A stretch of 39,852 nt of DNA from Oscillospiraceae bacterium (GTDB lineage Bacteria > Bacillota > Clostridia > Oscillospirales > Oscillospiraceae). Position 1 is the stretch's first letter. Each line of letters opens with the position of its first letter. The notes under the pieces are model-generated. The model made no database searches and had not been told where the DNA came from. It saw only the letters and a program-made list of their open reading frames with translations. The stretch spans positions 1 through 39,852 of the forward strand of contig JAFWTG010000133.1 in the NCBI GenBank assembly GCA_017519005.1, read 5' to 3'. The position numbers and the translations under genes are program-made. This document shows, piece after piece, positions 1 through 8,392 of the stretch.

Positions 1-921
1 GGCCTCGTCGATCACGTCCGCCACGATGGGCTGGAACGCCGCCTTGCTCAGGTTCTCCCGCAGCTGGGGCCAGCCGTAGTCGAACTCATGGTTGCCGAGG
101 GTCGCGTAGTCGTAGCCCGCGGCGTTCATCACGGTGATCGCGGTTTCGCCCTTGCTCAGGGACACGTAGGGATTGCCCTGGCTGTAGTCGCCGGCGTCCA
201 CCAGGAGCACCGTGGCGCCCTGGGCCTCCAGGTCGGCCTTCACCTTGGCGACCTGGGCGAAGCCCATCAGCGCGCCGTGGGTATCGTTGGTGTGCAGAAT
301 GATCGTCTTGCCGCTCAGCTCGCCGGCGGGGGGCTCCACAGACTCAGCCCGGACGTAGAGCTGTAGCGCGAAGGCGGCCTCGTTGGCGGCAATGTTGGTC
401 TCGGAGGCATAGAAGGTGGTAAACTTTCCGCCGTAGTACTCGATGCCCCGCAGGTCGCCCTGGCCGCCGGCGGAGGTGGTGGACACGAGGTACACGCTGT
501 CCGCGGTGGCGGCCTGAGAAACGGTCCAGTACTTGCAGTCACTGTCCAGAACCAGGTTGTTGTAGCCGGAGGGAACGGACAGATACCTGCCCTCGGCGTC
601 CTTGAAGGCGATCCCGTCGTCCGTGACCTCCACGGTCCAGACGATCTGCGCCTCCGGGGCGCTCAGCTTGCCGTCAGCCGGAGCCACGTCCACGCCCAGG
701 CGATAGCGCTCGGGGTTGTTGGCAGCCGTGCTGTCGGCATTGGAAATGGCCTTTCCGGCGGCTGCGTTGACGATCACGACCTGACTGCCGGCCTGAAGCT
801 CAGCAGCAAGGACGTACTCGTCGGCAGCCGGCTCCTCGGCAAAGCTCATGGGCAACAGGGAGAGTACCATGGCCAGTGTCAGAAGCAGCGCAAGGACTCG
901 CTTGGTAAGGTGTTTTTTCAT
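1..921 (-). CDS. Secreted 5'-nucleotidase / cyclic phosphodiesterase family protein (C-terminus cut by window edge)
   Basis: This metallophosphoesterase should release phosphate from extracellular nucleotides. The reading frame is open to base 1, so only the first 307 residues are present. The N-terminus (MKKHLTKRVLALLLTLAMVL, then a small-residue site near SFA-EEP) is a Sec signal peptide. Residues of about 40-200 form a domain I do not recognise. The catalytic domain then begins with ILHTNDTHG, VDAGDYSQGNP and LGNHEFDYG, the three metal-binding blocks of the 5'-nucleotidase family. An AAAGGAG ribosome site precedes the ATG. The gene has its own promoter and lies after the HU terminator, so it is probably transcribed alone. 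Family assignment is firm; the substrate is not known. Confidence 0.9.
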   Translation of the reverse strand, partial: MKKHLTKRVLALLLTLAMVLSLLPMSFAEEPAADEYVLAAELQAGSQVVIVNAAAGKAISNADSTAANNPERYRLGVDVAPADGKLSAPEAQIVWTVEVTDDGIAFKDAEGRYLSVPSGYNNLVLDSDCKYWTVSQAATADSVYLVSTTSAGGQGDLRGIEYYGGKFTTFYASETNIAANEAAFALQLYVRAESVEPPAGELSGKTIILHTNDTHGALMGFAQVAKVKADLEAQGATVLLVDAGDYSQGNPYVSLSKGETAITVMNAAGYDYATLGNHEFDYGWPQLRENLSKAAFQPIVADVIDEA

Positions 922-980
922 ACTGCGTACTCCTTTTCATGATATTTTCTGAAAGCGTTTCCTGCTTTTTCAGCATTCTT

Positions 981-1009
981 ATTGTAGCACAAATTGAAAG
1001 TACGGACAA
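981..1009 (-). promoter_or_regulatory. Sigma-A-type promoter of the 5'-nucleotidase gene
   Basis: On the minus strand, TTGTCC (1009-1004) and TACAAT (986-981) are separated by exactly 17 nt. They lie about 60 nt upstream of the start codon at 921. The rest of the 922-1101 gap shows no gene. Confidence 0.6.
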
Positions 1010-1101
1010 GCGTTTTTCCGGGTTCCGGCGGAGATTCCGTCGGAGAAAATCCTTTGAAAATCTTGTGCATTTCGCCAATTGACCGGCGCGTGCTTCCAAT
1101 G

Positions 1102-1135
1102 AAAAACGCCGCAGCTCCGACTCGGAGCTGCGGCG
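1102..1135 (-). terminator. Intrinsic terminator after HU
   Basis: Read on the minus strand, a perfect 14-15-bp GC-rich stem (arms starting CGCCGCAGCTCCGA) is followed directly by TTTTT. It starts about 10 nt after the HU stop codon and ends the kinase-mtaD-spoVB-mazG-hup operon. Confidence 0.93.
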
Positions 1136-1144
1136 AGTATGGTC

Positions 1145-1420
1145 TTACTTCGCGACCTTGGCCTTCAGAGCCTGGCCGGCCTTGAACGCGGGGACGCGGC
1201 TGGCGGCAACCTCAACGGTCTCGCCGGTGCGGGGGTTCTTGGCGCTGCGCGCTTCGCGCTCTCTGGTCTCAAAGGTGCCAAAGCCCACCAGCTGGACCTT
1301 CTGGCCGGCAGCCAGGGTCTCGGCGACGGTTTCGAGCACGGCGGTGACGGCCTTCTCGGCGTCCTTCTTGGTCAGTTCAGTCTTTGCGGCAACAGCTGCC
1401 ACGAGTTCGGTCTTGTTCAT
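1145..1420 (-). CDS. hup: DNA-binding protein HU
   Basis: This is a histone-like nucleoid protein of 91 residues, the usual HU length, and it should bind and bend DNA as a dimer. It has the typical start [20 protein letters not shown], the core GFGTFE and the DNA-binding beta-arm region around [10 protein letters not shown], followed by a lysine-rich end ([13 protein letters not shown]). An AAAGAGGT ribosome site lies upstream. The gene follows mazG by 21 nt and is the last gene before a strong terminator. The spoVB-mazG-hup order is common in endospore-forming Firmicutes, where an S4-domain gene and yabP/yabQ often follow; those are absent here. Confidence 0.97.
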   Translation of the reverse strand: MNKTELVAAVAAKTELTKKDAEKAVTAVLETVAETLAAGQKVQLVGFGTFETREREARSAKNPRTGETVEVAASRVPAFKAGQALKAKVAK

Positions 1421-1441
1421 GAATGATACCTCTTTCTTTGA

Positions 1442-2143
1442 TTACTCTTCGTCTTGCGCCGCCGTCTCCCTCCGGGAGAATTCGGCGACAAATTTCTGGC
1501 AGGTCTCCGCCAGGGCAGTCTCGGGGTCCAGGCCCGCGCTCCGGGCCAGCCGGACCAGGGCGAACAGCGCCCGGCCCAGATGCTCCTCCGCGTCCGGCCC
1601 CTCCGTCCGGCAGAGTCCCGCGATTTGCAGGGTCAGCTCCTCCCGGGCCGCATCGGCGTCGGGCCTGTACAGCCCGCTCCGCTCCGCCTTGGACAGGAGC
1701 TTGTCCGCCCGCCAGAGGGCGGGCAGGGCATGGGAGACGCCCTCCATGGCCTGGGCGACGGTCTGATTGCCGCGCTGCGCCCGTTTCAGGTCCTCCCAAT
1801 CCATACGGCTCTCCCCCTGCCGGAACAGGTGCGGATGGCGGGTGATCAGCTTCCTGCACACGCCGTCGCAGACCTGATCCACGTCGAAGCGTCCCGCGTC
1901 GGCCTCGATGCCGGCATGGAAGACCACCTGGAGCAGGACGTCGCCCAGCTCCTCCCGCAGGTGCTCCGGCTCGCCCTCGTCCAGGGCCTCGCAGGCCTCG
2001 TAGGCCTCCTCCAGAAAATTCCGGCGGATGGACTGGTGGGTCTGCGCCTGATCCCAGGGGCAGCCCCCCGGTCCCCGCAGCGCGGCGACCAGGCGGACCA
2101 GGTCGGAAAAGCCGTATTCGGATTTCTCCGTAAAATCTATCAT
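1442..2143 (-). CDS. mazG: Nucleoside triphosphate pyrophosphohydrolase MazG
   Basis: MazG hydrolyses (d)NTPs to monophosphates and pyrophosphate, for house-cleaning or alarmone control. The domain opens with LRGPGGCPWDQAQTHQSI. The metal-binding EExxE...ExxD pattern is visible in FLEEAYEACEAL and LREELGDVLLQVVFHA, followed by KLITRHPHLF. The length of about 233 residues is close to the usual 250-270. I chose the ATG at 2143; a GTG at 2152 in the same frame would add MQN. Neither has a good Shine-Dalgarno sequence. It sits between the spoVB-like gene (70-nt gap containing two direct copies of AAAAACCCG) and hup, as in other spore-forming lineages. Confidence 0.93.
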   Translation of the reverse strand: MIDFTEKSEYGFSDLVRLVAALRGPGGCPWDQAQTHQSIRRNFLEEAYEACEALDEGEPEHLREELGDVLLQVVFHAGIEADAGRFDVDQVCDGVCRKLITRHPHLFRQGESRMDWEDLKRAQRGNQTVAQAMEGVSHALPALWRADKLLSKAERSGLYRPDADAAREELTLQIAGLCRTEGPDAEEHLGRALFALVRLARSAGLDPETALAETCQKFVAEFSRRETAAQDEE

Positions 2144-2213
2144 ATTTTGCACGCTTTCGCAAGTGTTAATTCTGAAAATACCGGGTTTTTTTCAAAGAAT
2201 TTCGGGTTTTTCG

Positions 2214-3890
2214 CTATTCGATTCGCAGCAGCCTCGCAATCTTGTCGCCCTTGGGCAGCAGGGTGCAGTCGTCCTTCGTGACGACCTTCAGCAGCAGGAC
2301 CATGACCGCGTAGACCGCGGCGGCGCCCAGGATGGAGAAGCCGGCCCGCAGAACCAGCGGCAGACCGATGAGCAGGCAGAGCTTGTTCAGCAGGAAGGCC
2401 GCGGCGCCCATGACCACAGAGGCCAGGGCGGGCTTCAGGACGTTGGGGATCAGCCGCGGCGGGTTGCGCAGGATGCGCCGGATGGCGACGATGTCCAGCA
2501 CGGCGATCAGCATGTAGCATATCAGGGTGCCCACCGGCACGCCGACGATGTGGATTTTCGGGTTGCCCACCAGAATAAAGTTAATCAGCACCTTGGCGAC
2601 GCCGCCGATCACCATATTGATGACCGGGATATAGACGTAGCCGTGGGCCTGCATGATCGCGTTCATCACCAGCACGAAGGCGTTGAAGAAGACGCAGAAG
2701 CCCAGGATGCTCATGAGGGTGCCCGCAACCCGCAGGGTCTCGCCCGAGTAACCCTTCAGCAGCTGCATGATGGGCTCGCCCAGCACCACCAGGCCGATGG
2801 AGCAGGGCATGGCGATCAGGCTCATGACCCGGGTGGCGGACTCCGCCACGGTGTTGGCCCGCCGGGTGCGCCGCAGGGTCAGCTGCTCCGTGATGGCCGG
2901 GATGGCGGCCACGGTGAGGGGCGTGATGAAGGCGCAGGGCATGTTGAAGACCGTCTGGGCAAAGTTGTAGACGCCCTTCAGCCGGTCGGCCGTGGTCTCG
3001 TCGAAGCCCGCAGGTCCCTTGAGCTGGCCCATGTAGACGCCGATGTCGATGGTGGTGATGATCTGCAGGCCCGCCGCGCCCAGGGTGATGGGGACGCCGA
3101 TGGTCAGCAGCTGCTTGACCGTGGTGCGCCAGGAATAGACCGTGTCGTCCCGACACTCCTCCAGCAGAGCCGCGGAGGCCTTCCGCCGCTTCCAGACCAG
3201 GTAGGCCGACGCGGCCACGGTCCCCAGGGTGACGCCCAGGATCGAATAGCCGGCGGCCTTGGAATGGGCCAGCGTCAGAGCCGCCACCCGGGGGTCCGTC
3301 TCGGGCAGATTCTCGGGCAGCTCGGTGACGAGGCCGTTTTTGACGGCCACGGACATGACCACGTAGGCCAGGCCCAGGCCCACCACCAGCTTGCAGAGGG
3401 CCTCCATGACCTGGGAGACCGAGGTGGGCACCATATTGCCCTGGCCCTGGAAGAAGCCGCGCTCAGAGGAGATGATGCCGATGAAGAGCACCGCCGGAGA
3501 CAGGCAGAGAATGGCAAACCAGCTCTTCTCGGAGTTCATCCAGGAGGCCAGCTGTTTGCAGAGCAGGCCCATGCCCAGGGCGCCCACCAGACCAATGCCC
3601 AGGAAGACCGCCCGGGAGACCCGGTAGATCTGGTGGATCTGCTTGGTCCGGCCCAGGGTCTGGGCCTCGGAGATCATCCGGGACATGGCCACGGGCAGGC
3701 CGGTGGTGGACACCATCAGCAGCACGGAGTAGATGTCGTAGGCTGTGTTGAAATAGCCGTAGCCGTCGTCTCCGATGATATTCGACAGCGGAATCTTATA
3801 CAGAAAGCCCAGGACCTTCACGATGGCCGTTGCCAGCGCCAATACCGCCGCGCCGCCCAGGAAGGTTTGCTTCTTATTCGTATTCGACAC
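2214..3890 (-). CDS. spoVB: SpoVB/MurJ-like polysaccharide or lipid II flippase
   Basis: This is a 558-residue polytopic membrane protein of the MOP/MATE flippase superfamily. Members move lipid-linked oligosaccharides across the membrane; SpoVB proteins act in spore cortex synthesis. It has a typical start (FLGGAAVLALATAIVKVLGF), then about 14 hydrophobic segments, with YDIYSVLLMVSTTGLPVAMS and SSERGFFQGQGNMVPTSVSQ as characteristic blocks. It ends with a basic tail. The start lies 4 nt after the mtaD stop, so the two are co-transcribed. The neighbourhood with mazG and hup matches the yabM/spoVB locus. Whether it serves sporulation or the vegetative wall cannot be told from sequence. Confidence 0.88.
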   Translation of the reverse strand: MSNTNKKQTFLGGAAVLALATAIVKVLGFLYKIPLSNIIGDDGYGYFNTAYDIYSVLLMVSTTGLPVAMSRMISEAQTLGRTKQIHQIYRVSRAVFLGIGLVGALGMGLLCKQLASWMNSEKSWFAILCLSPAVLFIGIISSERGFFQGQGNMVPTSVSQVMEALCKLVVGLGLAYVVMSVAVKNGLVTELPENLPETDPRVAALTLAHSKAAGYSILGVTLGTVAASAYLVWKRRKASAALLEECRDDTVYSWRTTVKQLLTIGVPITLGAAGLQIITTIDIGVYMGQLKGPAGFDETTADRLKGVYNFAQTVFNMPCAFITPLTVAAIPAITEQLTLRRTRRANTVAESATRVMSLIAMPCSIGLVVLGEPIMQLLKGYSGETLRVAGTLMSILGFCVFFNAFVLVMNAIMQAHGYVYIPVINMVIGGVAKVLINFILVGNPKIHIVGVPVGTLICYMLIAVLDIVAIRRILRNPPRLIPNVLKPALASVVMGAAAFLLNKLCLLIGLPLVLRAGFSILGAAAVYAVMVLLLKVVTKDDCTLLPKGDKIARLLRIE

Positions 3891-3894
3891 GAGA

Positions 3895-5223
3895 TCAGTC
3901 CTTTCCTCCGGTCGGGTCGTTATCCAAAAACACCGTGGGCATCGCGTGCTCCGCCAGCTCCTTGACCACGGCGTCCAGGTCGATGGTGGGCCACTTGCCG
4001 GCGGCGTAGAGGATTTTGCCGCGAACCATGGTCATGATCACGTCGCTGCCCCCGGCCGCGTAGCAGAGATGGGAGAGCACGTCGTGGCAGGGCATCAGAT
4101 GGGGCTGGGTGAAGTCCAGGAGAATCAGGTCCGCGTCCATGCCGAGCTTCAGCATGCCGCATTCCTTCTCCCGGCCCTGGGCGCGCGCGCCGCAGACCGT
4201 CGCCATCATCAGAGCCGCCTGGGGCGGCAGGGCCTCCGCGTCGGCGTGGACGTCCTTCGCCATCAGGGAGGCCGCCTTGATCTCCTCGAAGAGGTCCAGA
4301 TTGTTGTTGGAGGAGGCCCCGTCGGTGCCGAGGGCCACGTTCATCCCGGCCTTCACCATGGCGATCACGTCCGCCTTGCCGGAGGCCAGCTTCAGGTTGG
4401 AGACGGGGCAGTGGACCGCCGTGACCCTCCGCTTCGCCAGCAGGGCCATATCCTCCGGCTCCAGCCAGACGCAGTGGGCCGCCTGGGTGCGGCTGTCGAA
4501 GACGTGGTGGCAGTCCAGGAGCTGGGCGGGGGTCAGGCCGTACTTCTCCTTGCAGGCCTCATGCTCCTTTTTCGTCTCGGAGAGGTGGACCTGCATGCCC
4601 AGGCCCTCGTTGACGGCGTACTCCCCCAGGGCCTCCCAGAGGCGGTAGTTGGAGGTATACTCCGCGTGGACGGAGCACTCCGCCCTGATTCGCCCGCCGT
4701 CGTAGCCGTCCCACTTCTCATGCAGCTCCCGCAGCTCCCGGCAGGCCGGGTAGTTCTCGAAGTCGAAGTCCTCAGACCAGAGGGTGATGCCCCGGCTGAG
4801 ATTGGCCTTGATGCCGCTCTCGGCCACGGCCTCGGCGATGGCGCCGCAGTGGTCGTACATATCCGAAACGGAGGTGGTGCCGAAGCGCAGGCACTCGGCG
4901 ATGGACAGCAGGGTGGCCGCCTTGACGGCCCGGTCGTCCAGCTTCGCCTCCCGGGGGAAGATATACTCATAGAGCCAGGTGTGCAGGTCGTGGCCGTCGC
5001 CGTAGCCCCGCAGCAGGCTCATGGGCAGGTGGGTGTGGCAGTTGATCAGGCCCGGCATCAGGACCATGCCCTCGCCGTTGATGATCTGCTTGGGCTGCTC
5101 CCTGGGCGGCGTCCGGTCGATGTAGGAGATCTTCCCGTCGGTCACGCCCAGAAAGGCGGCGTAGTATACGTGCATGGCCTCGTCCATGGTGACGAGGGTG
5201 ACGTTCGAAAACAGAGTATCCAT
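3895..5223 (-). CDS. mtaD: 5-methylthioadenosine / S-adenosylhomocysteine deaminase-type amidohydrolase
   Basis: This 442-residue amidohydrolase is predicted to deaminate methylthioadenosine, S-adenosylhomocysteine or adenosine in the cytoplasm. The metal site is visible: MPGLINCHTHLPMSLLRG (H63, H65), a later ECSVHAEYTSN histidine, the QVHLSET histidine and GTDGASSNNN with the catalytic aspartate. VHCPVSNLKLASG is also typical. It lies 3 nt downstream of the kinase gene and 4 nt upstream of the flippase, so it is in the same operon. The family also contains guanine and other nucleobase deaminases, so substrate specificity is less sure than the fold. Confidence 0.88.
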   Translation of the reverse strand: MDTLFSNVTLVTMDEAMHVYYAAFLGVTDGKISYIDRTPPREQPKQIINGEGMVLMPGLINCHTHLPMSLLRGYGDGHDLHTWLYEYIFPREAKLDDRAVKAATLLSIAECLRFGTTSVSDMYDHCGAIAEAVAESGIKANLSRGITLWSEDFDFENYPACRELRELHEKWDGYDGGRIRAECSVHAEYTSNYRLWEALGEYAVNEGLGMQVHLSETKKEHEACKEKYGLTPAQLLDCHHVFDSRTQAAHCVWLEPEDMALLAKRRVTAVHCPVSNLKLASGKADVIAMVKAGMNVALGTDGASSNNNLDLFEEIKAASLMAKDVHADAEALPPQAALMMATVCGARAQGREKECGMLKLGMDADLILLDFTQPHLMPCHDVLSHLCYAAGGSDVIMTMVRGKILYAAGKWPTIDLDAVVKELAEHAMPTVFLDNDPTGGKD

Positions 5224-5226
5224 GGT

Positions 5227-6150
5227 TTATCCCTTCGGCAAAAATTCTTCCTTCAGCAGGGAGCTCTCCGGCAGGCTGGCGGGGTCCAGGGGGTCGAAGG
5301 ACTCCAGGCCCTCCAGAATCAGGTCCACCAGCTTGGGCTGGGGGTGCTCCTCGGCCTCGATCAGCATGGGCTCCGCGATGGGGCGGAAGGCCGCCACCTC
5401 ATAGCCCAGGGAGGAGTCGATGGCGTAGTGGGCGCTGCTCTTGAAGGGGGTGATGTACTTTTTCTCCCCCAGGCGCACGTTCCGCCAAAGGCCCAGGGTC
5501 TCCTCGGCGCTGGAGGCCCGGAAGTAGAAGTCCCGGACGATGCGCCGCAGGACCCGCATCCAGACCCGGTCGAAAACCTCCACGTCGTTGTCGTAGACGG
5601 AGGAGGCCGTGGAGACGAAGAGCCGGGTGGCCTCGGGGTTCTTGTCGGTCAGCATGGGGTTCAGGCCGTGGATGCCCTCGAAGATGACCACCTCGTTCTC
5701 ACGGAGCTTCAGCGGATGGAATTTCTCCGGCACCGGGGCCTGGATTTTGAAGTCGAAATAGGGGACCAGAATCTCCTCCCCCCTGTCCAGGGCCTCCAGA
5801 TGGCGGCCCAGCATGGCGGTGTCCAGGCCCTCGGGGGCCTCCAGATCAAACTCGCCCTCCTTGGTCCGGGGATAGTCCGGGTCGGACTTCGGCCGGTAGT
5901 AATCGTCCAGGGAAATCATGTGGGCGTAAACGCCGCGGGCCTCCAGGGCCCTTTTGATCCGGGAAGCGGTGGTGGTTTTGCCGGAGGAGGAGGGGCCGGC
6001 CAGCAGGGCCACGCGGCTCTGCTTCAGGCGGCTCAGCACCACGTCGGCGGCCTTGTCGATCCGATTGTCGTAGAGATTGTCACAGCGCCGGACAAAGCCC
6101 TTCGGGTCGGTGCGCAGGGCAAAGTTGATTTCGTCGAGTTCGATCCGCAT
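5227..6150 (-). CDS. Uridine kinase-like / phosphoribulokinase-family nucleoside kinase
   Basis: This 307-residue P-loop kinase carries Walker A GPSSSGKTT at residues 52-60, followed by ISLDDYYRP and VVIFEGIHGLNP, both hallmarks of the uridine kinase/PRK family. The stretch of about 45 residues before the P-loop is longer than in canonical Udk. This matches the clostridial nucleoside-kinase group that in some relatives is fused to a threonyl-tRNA synthetase-like N-terminal part, which is lacking here. It is the first gene after the consensus promoter at 6241-6269 and starts the kinase-mtaD-spoVB-mazG-hup operon. The substrate is probably a pyrimidine nucleoside, by family only. Confidence 0.83.
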   Translation of the reverse strand: MRIELDEINFALRTDPKGFVRRCDNLYDNRIDKAADVVLSRLKQSRVALLAGPSSSGKTTTASRIKRALEARGVYAHMISLDDYYRPKSDPDYPRTKEGEFDLEAPEGLDTAMLGRHLEALDRGEEILVPYFDFKIQAPVPEKFHPLKLRENEVVIFEGIHGLNPMLTDKNPEATRLFVSTASSVYDNDVEVFDRVWMRVLRRIVRDFYFRASSAEETLGLWRNVRLGEKKYITPFKSSAHYAIDSSLGYEVAAFRPIAEPMLIEAEEHPQPKLVDLILEGLESFDPLDPASLPESSLLKEEFLPKG

Positions 6151-6205
6151 GGTCGTGGACTCCTTTATCTATCATTTTTGGTCTTTCCGTTTTTCGCAGT
6201 TCCGC

Positions 6206-6228
6206 GCCGACTCCGGGCGTCGGCGCTC
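6206..6228 (-). other. Hairpin in the leader of the kinase operon
   Basis: Arms GCGCCGAC and GTCGGCGC form an 8-bp stem with a 7-nt loop between the hemZ stop and the kinase start. No T-run follows on either strand, so it is not a clear terminator. It falls just downstream of the expected transcription start. Confidence 0.45.
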
Positions 6229-6233
6229 AGGTA

Positions 6234-7709
6234 TTAAGTTATTATACCCGGTTTTTCATCCGTTGTCAATTGTTCCAGCAGGGCAGTTTTTTCCGCCAGA
6301 ACCTCCTGTATGCGCTCCACGTACTGCTTGGGGTACTTGGGGTTGCACTGGCGCTCCAGCCGGTTCTCCGGCAGGTTCCGCTTGCTGACGGCGCCGCCGC
6401 CCAGGGCCAGGATGGAGCTCAGCTCCTCCATCATATAGATATTGTACAGGCAGGCGTCGCCGTCCCGGCACCAGCCCACGTTCTCCAGGCTTCCGGTCAT
6501 ATACTTCTGTCGGTAGAGGTAGTATGGCGCGTAGCCCCGGGCCGACAGGGCCGCGTTGGCGCAGTCCACCATCTCCTCCACGGCGGCCTGGCTCGGCAGG
6601 GCCTCCCGGCGGTGGAAGAGCTCGGCCCCCTTTTTCAGGGCCAGGGTGTGAACGGTGATATTGGAGGGGTTCAGGGCCAGAACCCGGTCCAGGGAACGGG
6701 CGAAGCTCTCCGGGTCGTCCTCGGGCAGGCCCGCGATCAGATCCATGTTGATGCTGGCAAAGCCCGCCTCCTGCGCCTGGAAGAAGGCCCGCTCGATATC
6801 GGCGGCGCTGTGGCGTCGGCCCACGGCCCGCAGGACGGCGTCGTTCATGGTCTGGGGGTTGATGCTGACCCGCCCGGCGCCCAGCTCCCGGATGATCCGC
6901 AGCTTCTCGGGGTCGATGGTATCGGGCCGTCCGGCCTCCACCGTATATTCTATCAGCCGGGAGCGGTCAAAATGCCTGTTGATTGCCTCCATCAGCAGGC
7001 GAATTTGCGGCGCCGAGAGGGTGGTGGGGGTGCCGCCGCCGATATAGAGGGTCCGGAGCGTGAGACCGGAGCGCCGCATGCCCGCTCCCACCGTCTCGAT
7101 CTCCCGCAGCAGGCAGTCCAGATAGGGCGTCAGCAGCTTGCCGGCGCTGCCCTCGGTCTGGCTGACGAAGGAGCAGTAGGAGCAGCGGGTGGGGCAGAAG
7201 GGGATGCCGACGTAGACCGAAACGTCCGAAGGGGCCAGGAGCCGGGCGGCTTCCACGGAGGCCAGACTGGCCTGCACGCAGAGCCTCCGCCGGGCCGGCG
7301 TGACGAAAAACGTCTCCTCCATGAGCCGGTCGGCGCTCTCCGCCGTCCCGCCGGCCAGCAGATGCCGGGTGCTCAGCTTGGTGGGTCGGACGCCGGACAG
7401 GGCGCCCCAGGGCGGGGCCGCGGGAAGCTGGGGCAGGGCCGCCAGATAGTAGGCCCGCTGCAGGATTCTGCGCCGCAGGGCGTAAGTCTCCTTTTCCAGC
7501 GCCAGCCGCTGGATACCCCGGGTCGTGACGCCGTTGCGGGTGATCTTCGCCGTGGCAGTGAGATATTTCTTTCCATAGCTGAGCCGGGAGACAGCCCCGT
7601 CCCCCCGGAAGGGCTTGTCGCAAAACTCCATGGGCTCCTCCGGGAAGAGGCAGAGCTGGAGCTGCTCCAGCGCGTAGCGGTCGCTGTGACCGTGCAGATA
7701 TAACTTCAT
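6234..7709 (-). CDS. hemZ: Oxygen-independent coproporphyrinogen dehydrogenase HemZ
   Basis: This is a radical-SAM enzyme of haem biosynthesis, predicted to convert coproporphyrinogen III to protoporphyrinogen IX without oxygen. The length of 491 residues fits HemZ rather than the shorter HemN/HemW. An N-terminal region of about 160 residues precedes the cluster motif GIPFCPTRCSYCSF (C172, C176, C179). Further HemN-family blocks follow: TLYIGGGTPTTLS, EAGRPDTID and GRVSINPQTMND. A CAGGAAAC sequence precedes the ATG. It follows the second sortase by 80 nt, with no convincing terminator between them, so read-through from the pilus operon is possible. Its last codons contain the promoter of the next operon. 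Confidence 0.9.
   Translation of the reverse strand: MKLYLHGHSDRYALEQLQLCLFPEEPMEFCDKPFRGDGAVSRLSYGKKYLTATAKITRNGVTTRGIQRLALEKETYALRRRILQRAYYLAALPQLPAAPPWGALSGVRPTKLSTRHLLAGGTAESADRLMEETFFVTPARRRLCVQASLASVEAARLLAPSDVSVYVGIPFCPTRCSYCSFVSQTEGSAGKLLTPYLDCLLREIETVGAGMRRSGLTLRTLYIGGGTPTTLSAPQIRLLMEAINRHFDRSRLIEYTVEAGRPDTIDPEKLRIIRELGAGRVSINPQTMNDAVLRAVGRRHSAADIERAFFQAQEAGFASINMDLIAGLPEDDPESFARSLDRVLALNPSNITVHTLALKKGAELFHRREALPSQAAVEEMVDCANAALSARGYAPYYLYRQKYMTGSLENVGWCRDGDACLYNIYMMEELSSILALGGGAVSKRNLPENRLERQCNPKYPKQYVERIQEVLAEKTALLEQLTTDEKPGIIT
6241..6269 (-). promoter_or_regulatory. Consensus sigma-A promoter within the 3' end of hemZ
   Basis: On the minus strand TTGACA (6269-6264) and TATAAT (6246-6241) match the consensus perfectly with a 17-nt spacer. 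They lie in the last codons of hemZ, and the predicted start is about 80 nt before the kinase gene. This separates the housekeeping operon from the pilus/hemZ transcript. Confidence 0.85.
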
Positions 7710-7789
7710 GATTTGTTTCCTGTCGTTTCAGCGCATTATGGTTTTCGTTCGTGGGCGCTCGCGCGTCGATATGCGAAACCCTCCGCAGG

Positions 7790-8392
7790 TCAGTTCCGGA
7801 CGCAGCGGAGGGTGAGGCGGGCCTGGCCGCCGTAGGTACAGGTAAAGAAGCTGAGATCGTAGCCGGAATCGTTCATCTCCGTGACCATATTCGGGCCCAG
7901 GGTCTCCAGATCCGCCACCTCATAGGACCAGGTGAGGCCGTCCATATCCGTAAAGCGGACGGCGTCGCCGGGGCGCAGTCTGGTAATCAGGCTGTAGAGC
8001 CGGTTATAGTTGTGGGCGCAGAGCACCAGATTCCCGCTGTAGGTGGAGCCGTGAAAGCGGCAGGCTCCCAGCTTCAGCAGGGATTCGGAGCAGCTGTCGA
8101 ATACCGGGACCTCGTAGCCGATGGCCGGAATGGAGAAGACGCCGGTATAGCGCCGCCCATCGATCTCCGTCGTAGGCATCTCCGGCGGAGGCGCCAGGGG
8201 ATCCGTCACCAGCGGCGGTGGCGCGGCGGTCTCCCGGGCAGCTGCAGCCCGTTCGGAAATCACCGGCAGCACACGGGCAGAAAAGGAGGCCACCCGATCT
8301 GACTCCTGTTGATTGAACAGAAGCAGGCCGGCGGCCCCCAAAATCATCAGAATGCCGAGCCCGATCAGAATCGCGCCGAGCTTAGTTCTCAT
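7790..8392 (-). CDS. Second sortase of the pilus cluster (class A/D-like)
   Basis: This is a transpeptidase of 200 residues anchored by one N-terminal membrane segment (GAILIGLGILMILGAAGLLL). A Pro/Ala-rich linker (about 50-75) leads to the sortase domain. Catalytic candidates are H127 (VLCAHNY), C185 (SFFTCTYGG, a variant of TLxTC) and R192 (ARLTLR). It has no C-terminal membrane segment, unlike the class C enzyme upstream. The gene overlaps the minor pilin gene by 11 nt. A likely task is anchoring finished pili to the wall or attaching the minor subunit. That role is inference; the sortase fold is well supported. Confidence 0.85.
   Translation of the reverse strand: MRTKLGAILIGLGILMILGAAGLLLFNQQESDRVASFSARVLPVISERAAAARETAAPPPLVTDPLAPPPEMPTTEIDGRRYTGVFSIPAIGYEVPVFDSCSESLLKLGACRFHGSTYSGNLVLCAHNYNRLYSLITRLRPGDAVRFTDMDGLTWSYEVADLETLGPNMVTEMNDSGYDLSFFTCTYGGQARLTLRCVRN

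Noticed and set aside
2163-6237. Long plus-strand open frames opposite the flippase, deaminase and kinase genes
   Set aside because: Low-complexity His/Gly/Val-rich translations without motifs; the minus strand encodes clear families.
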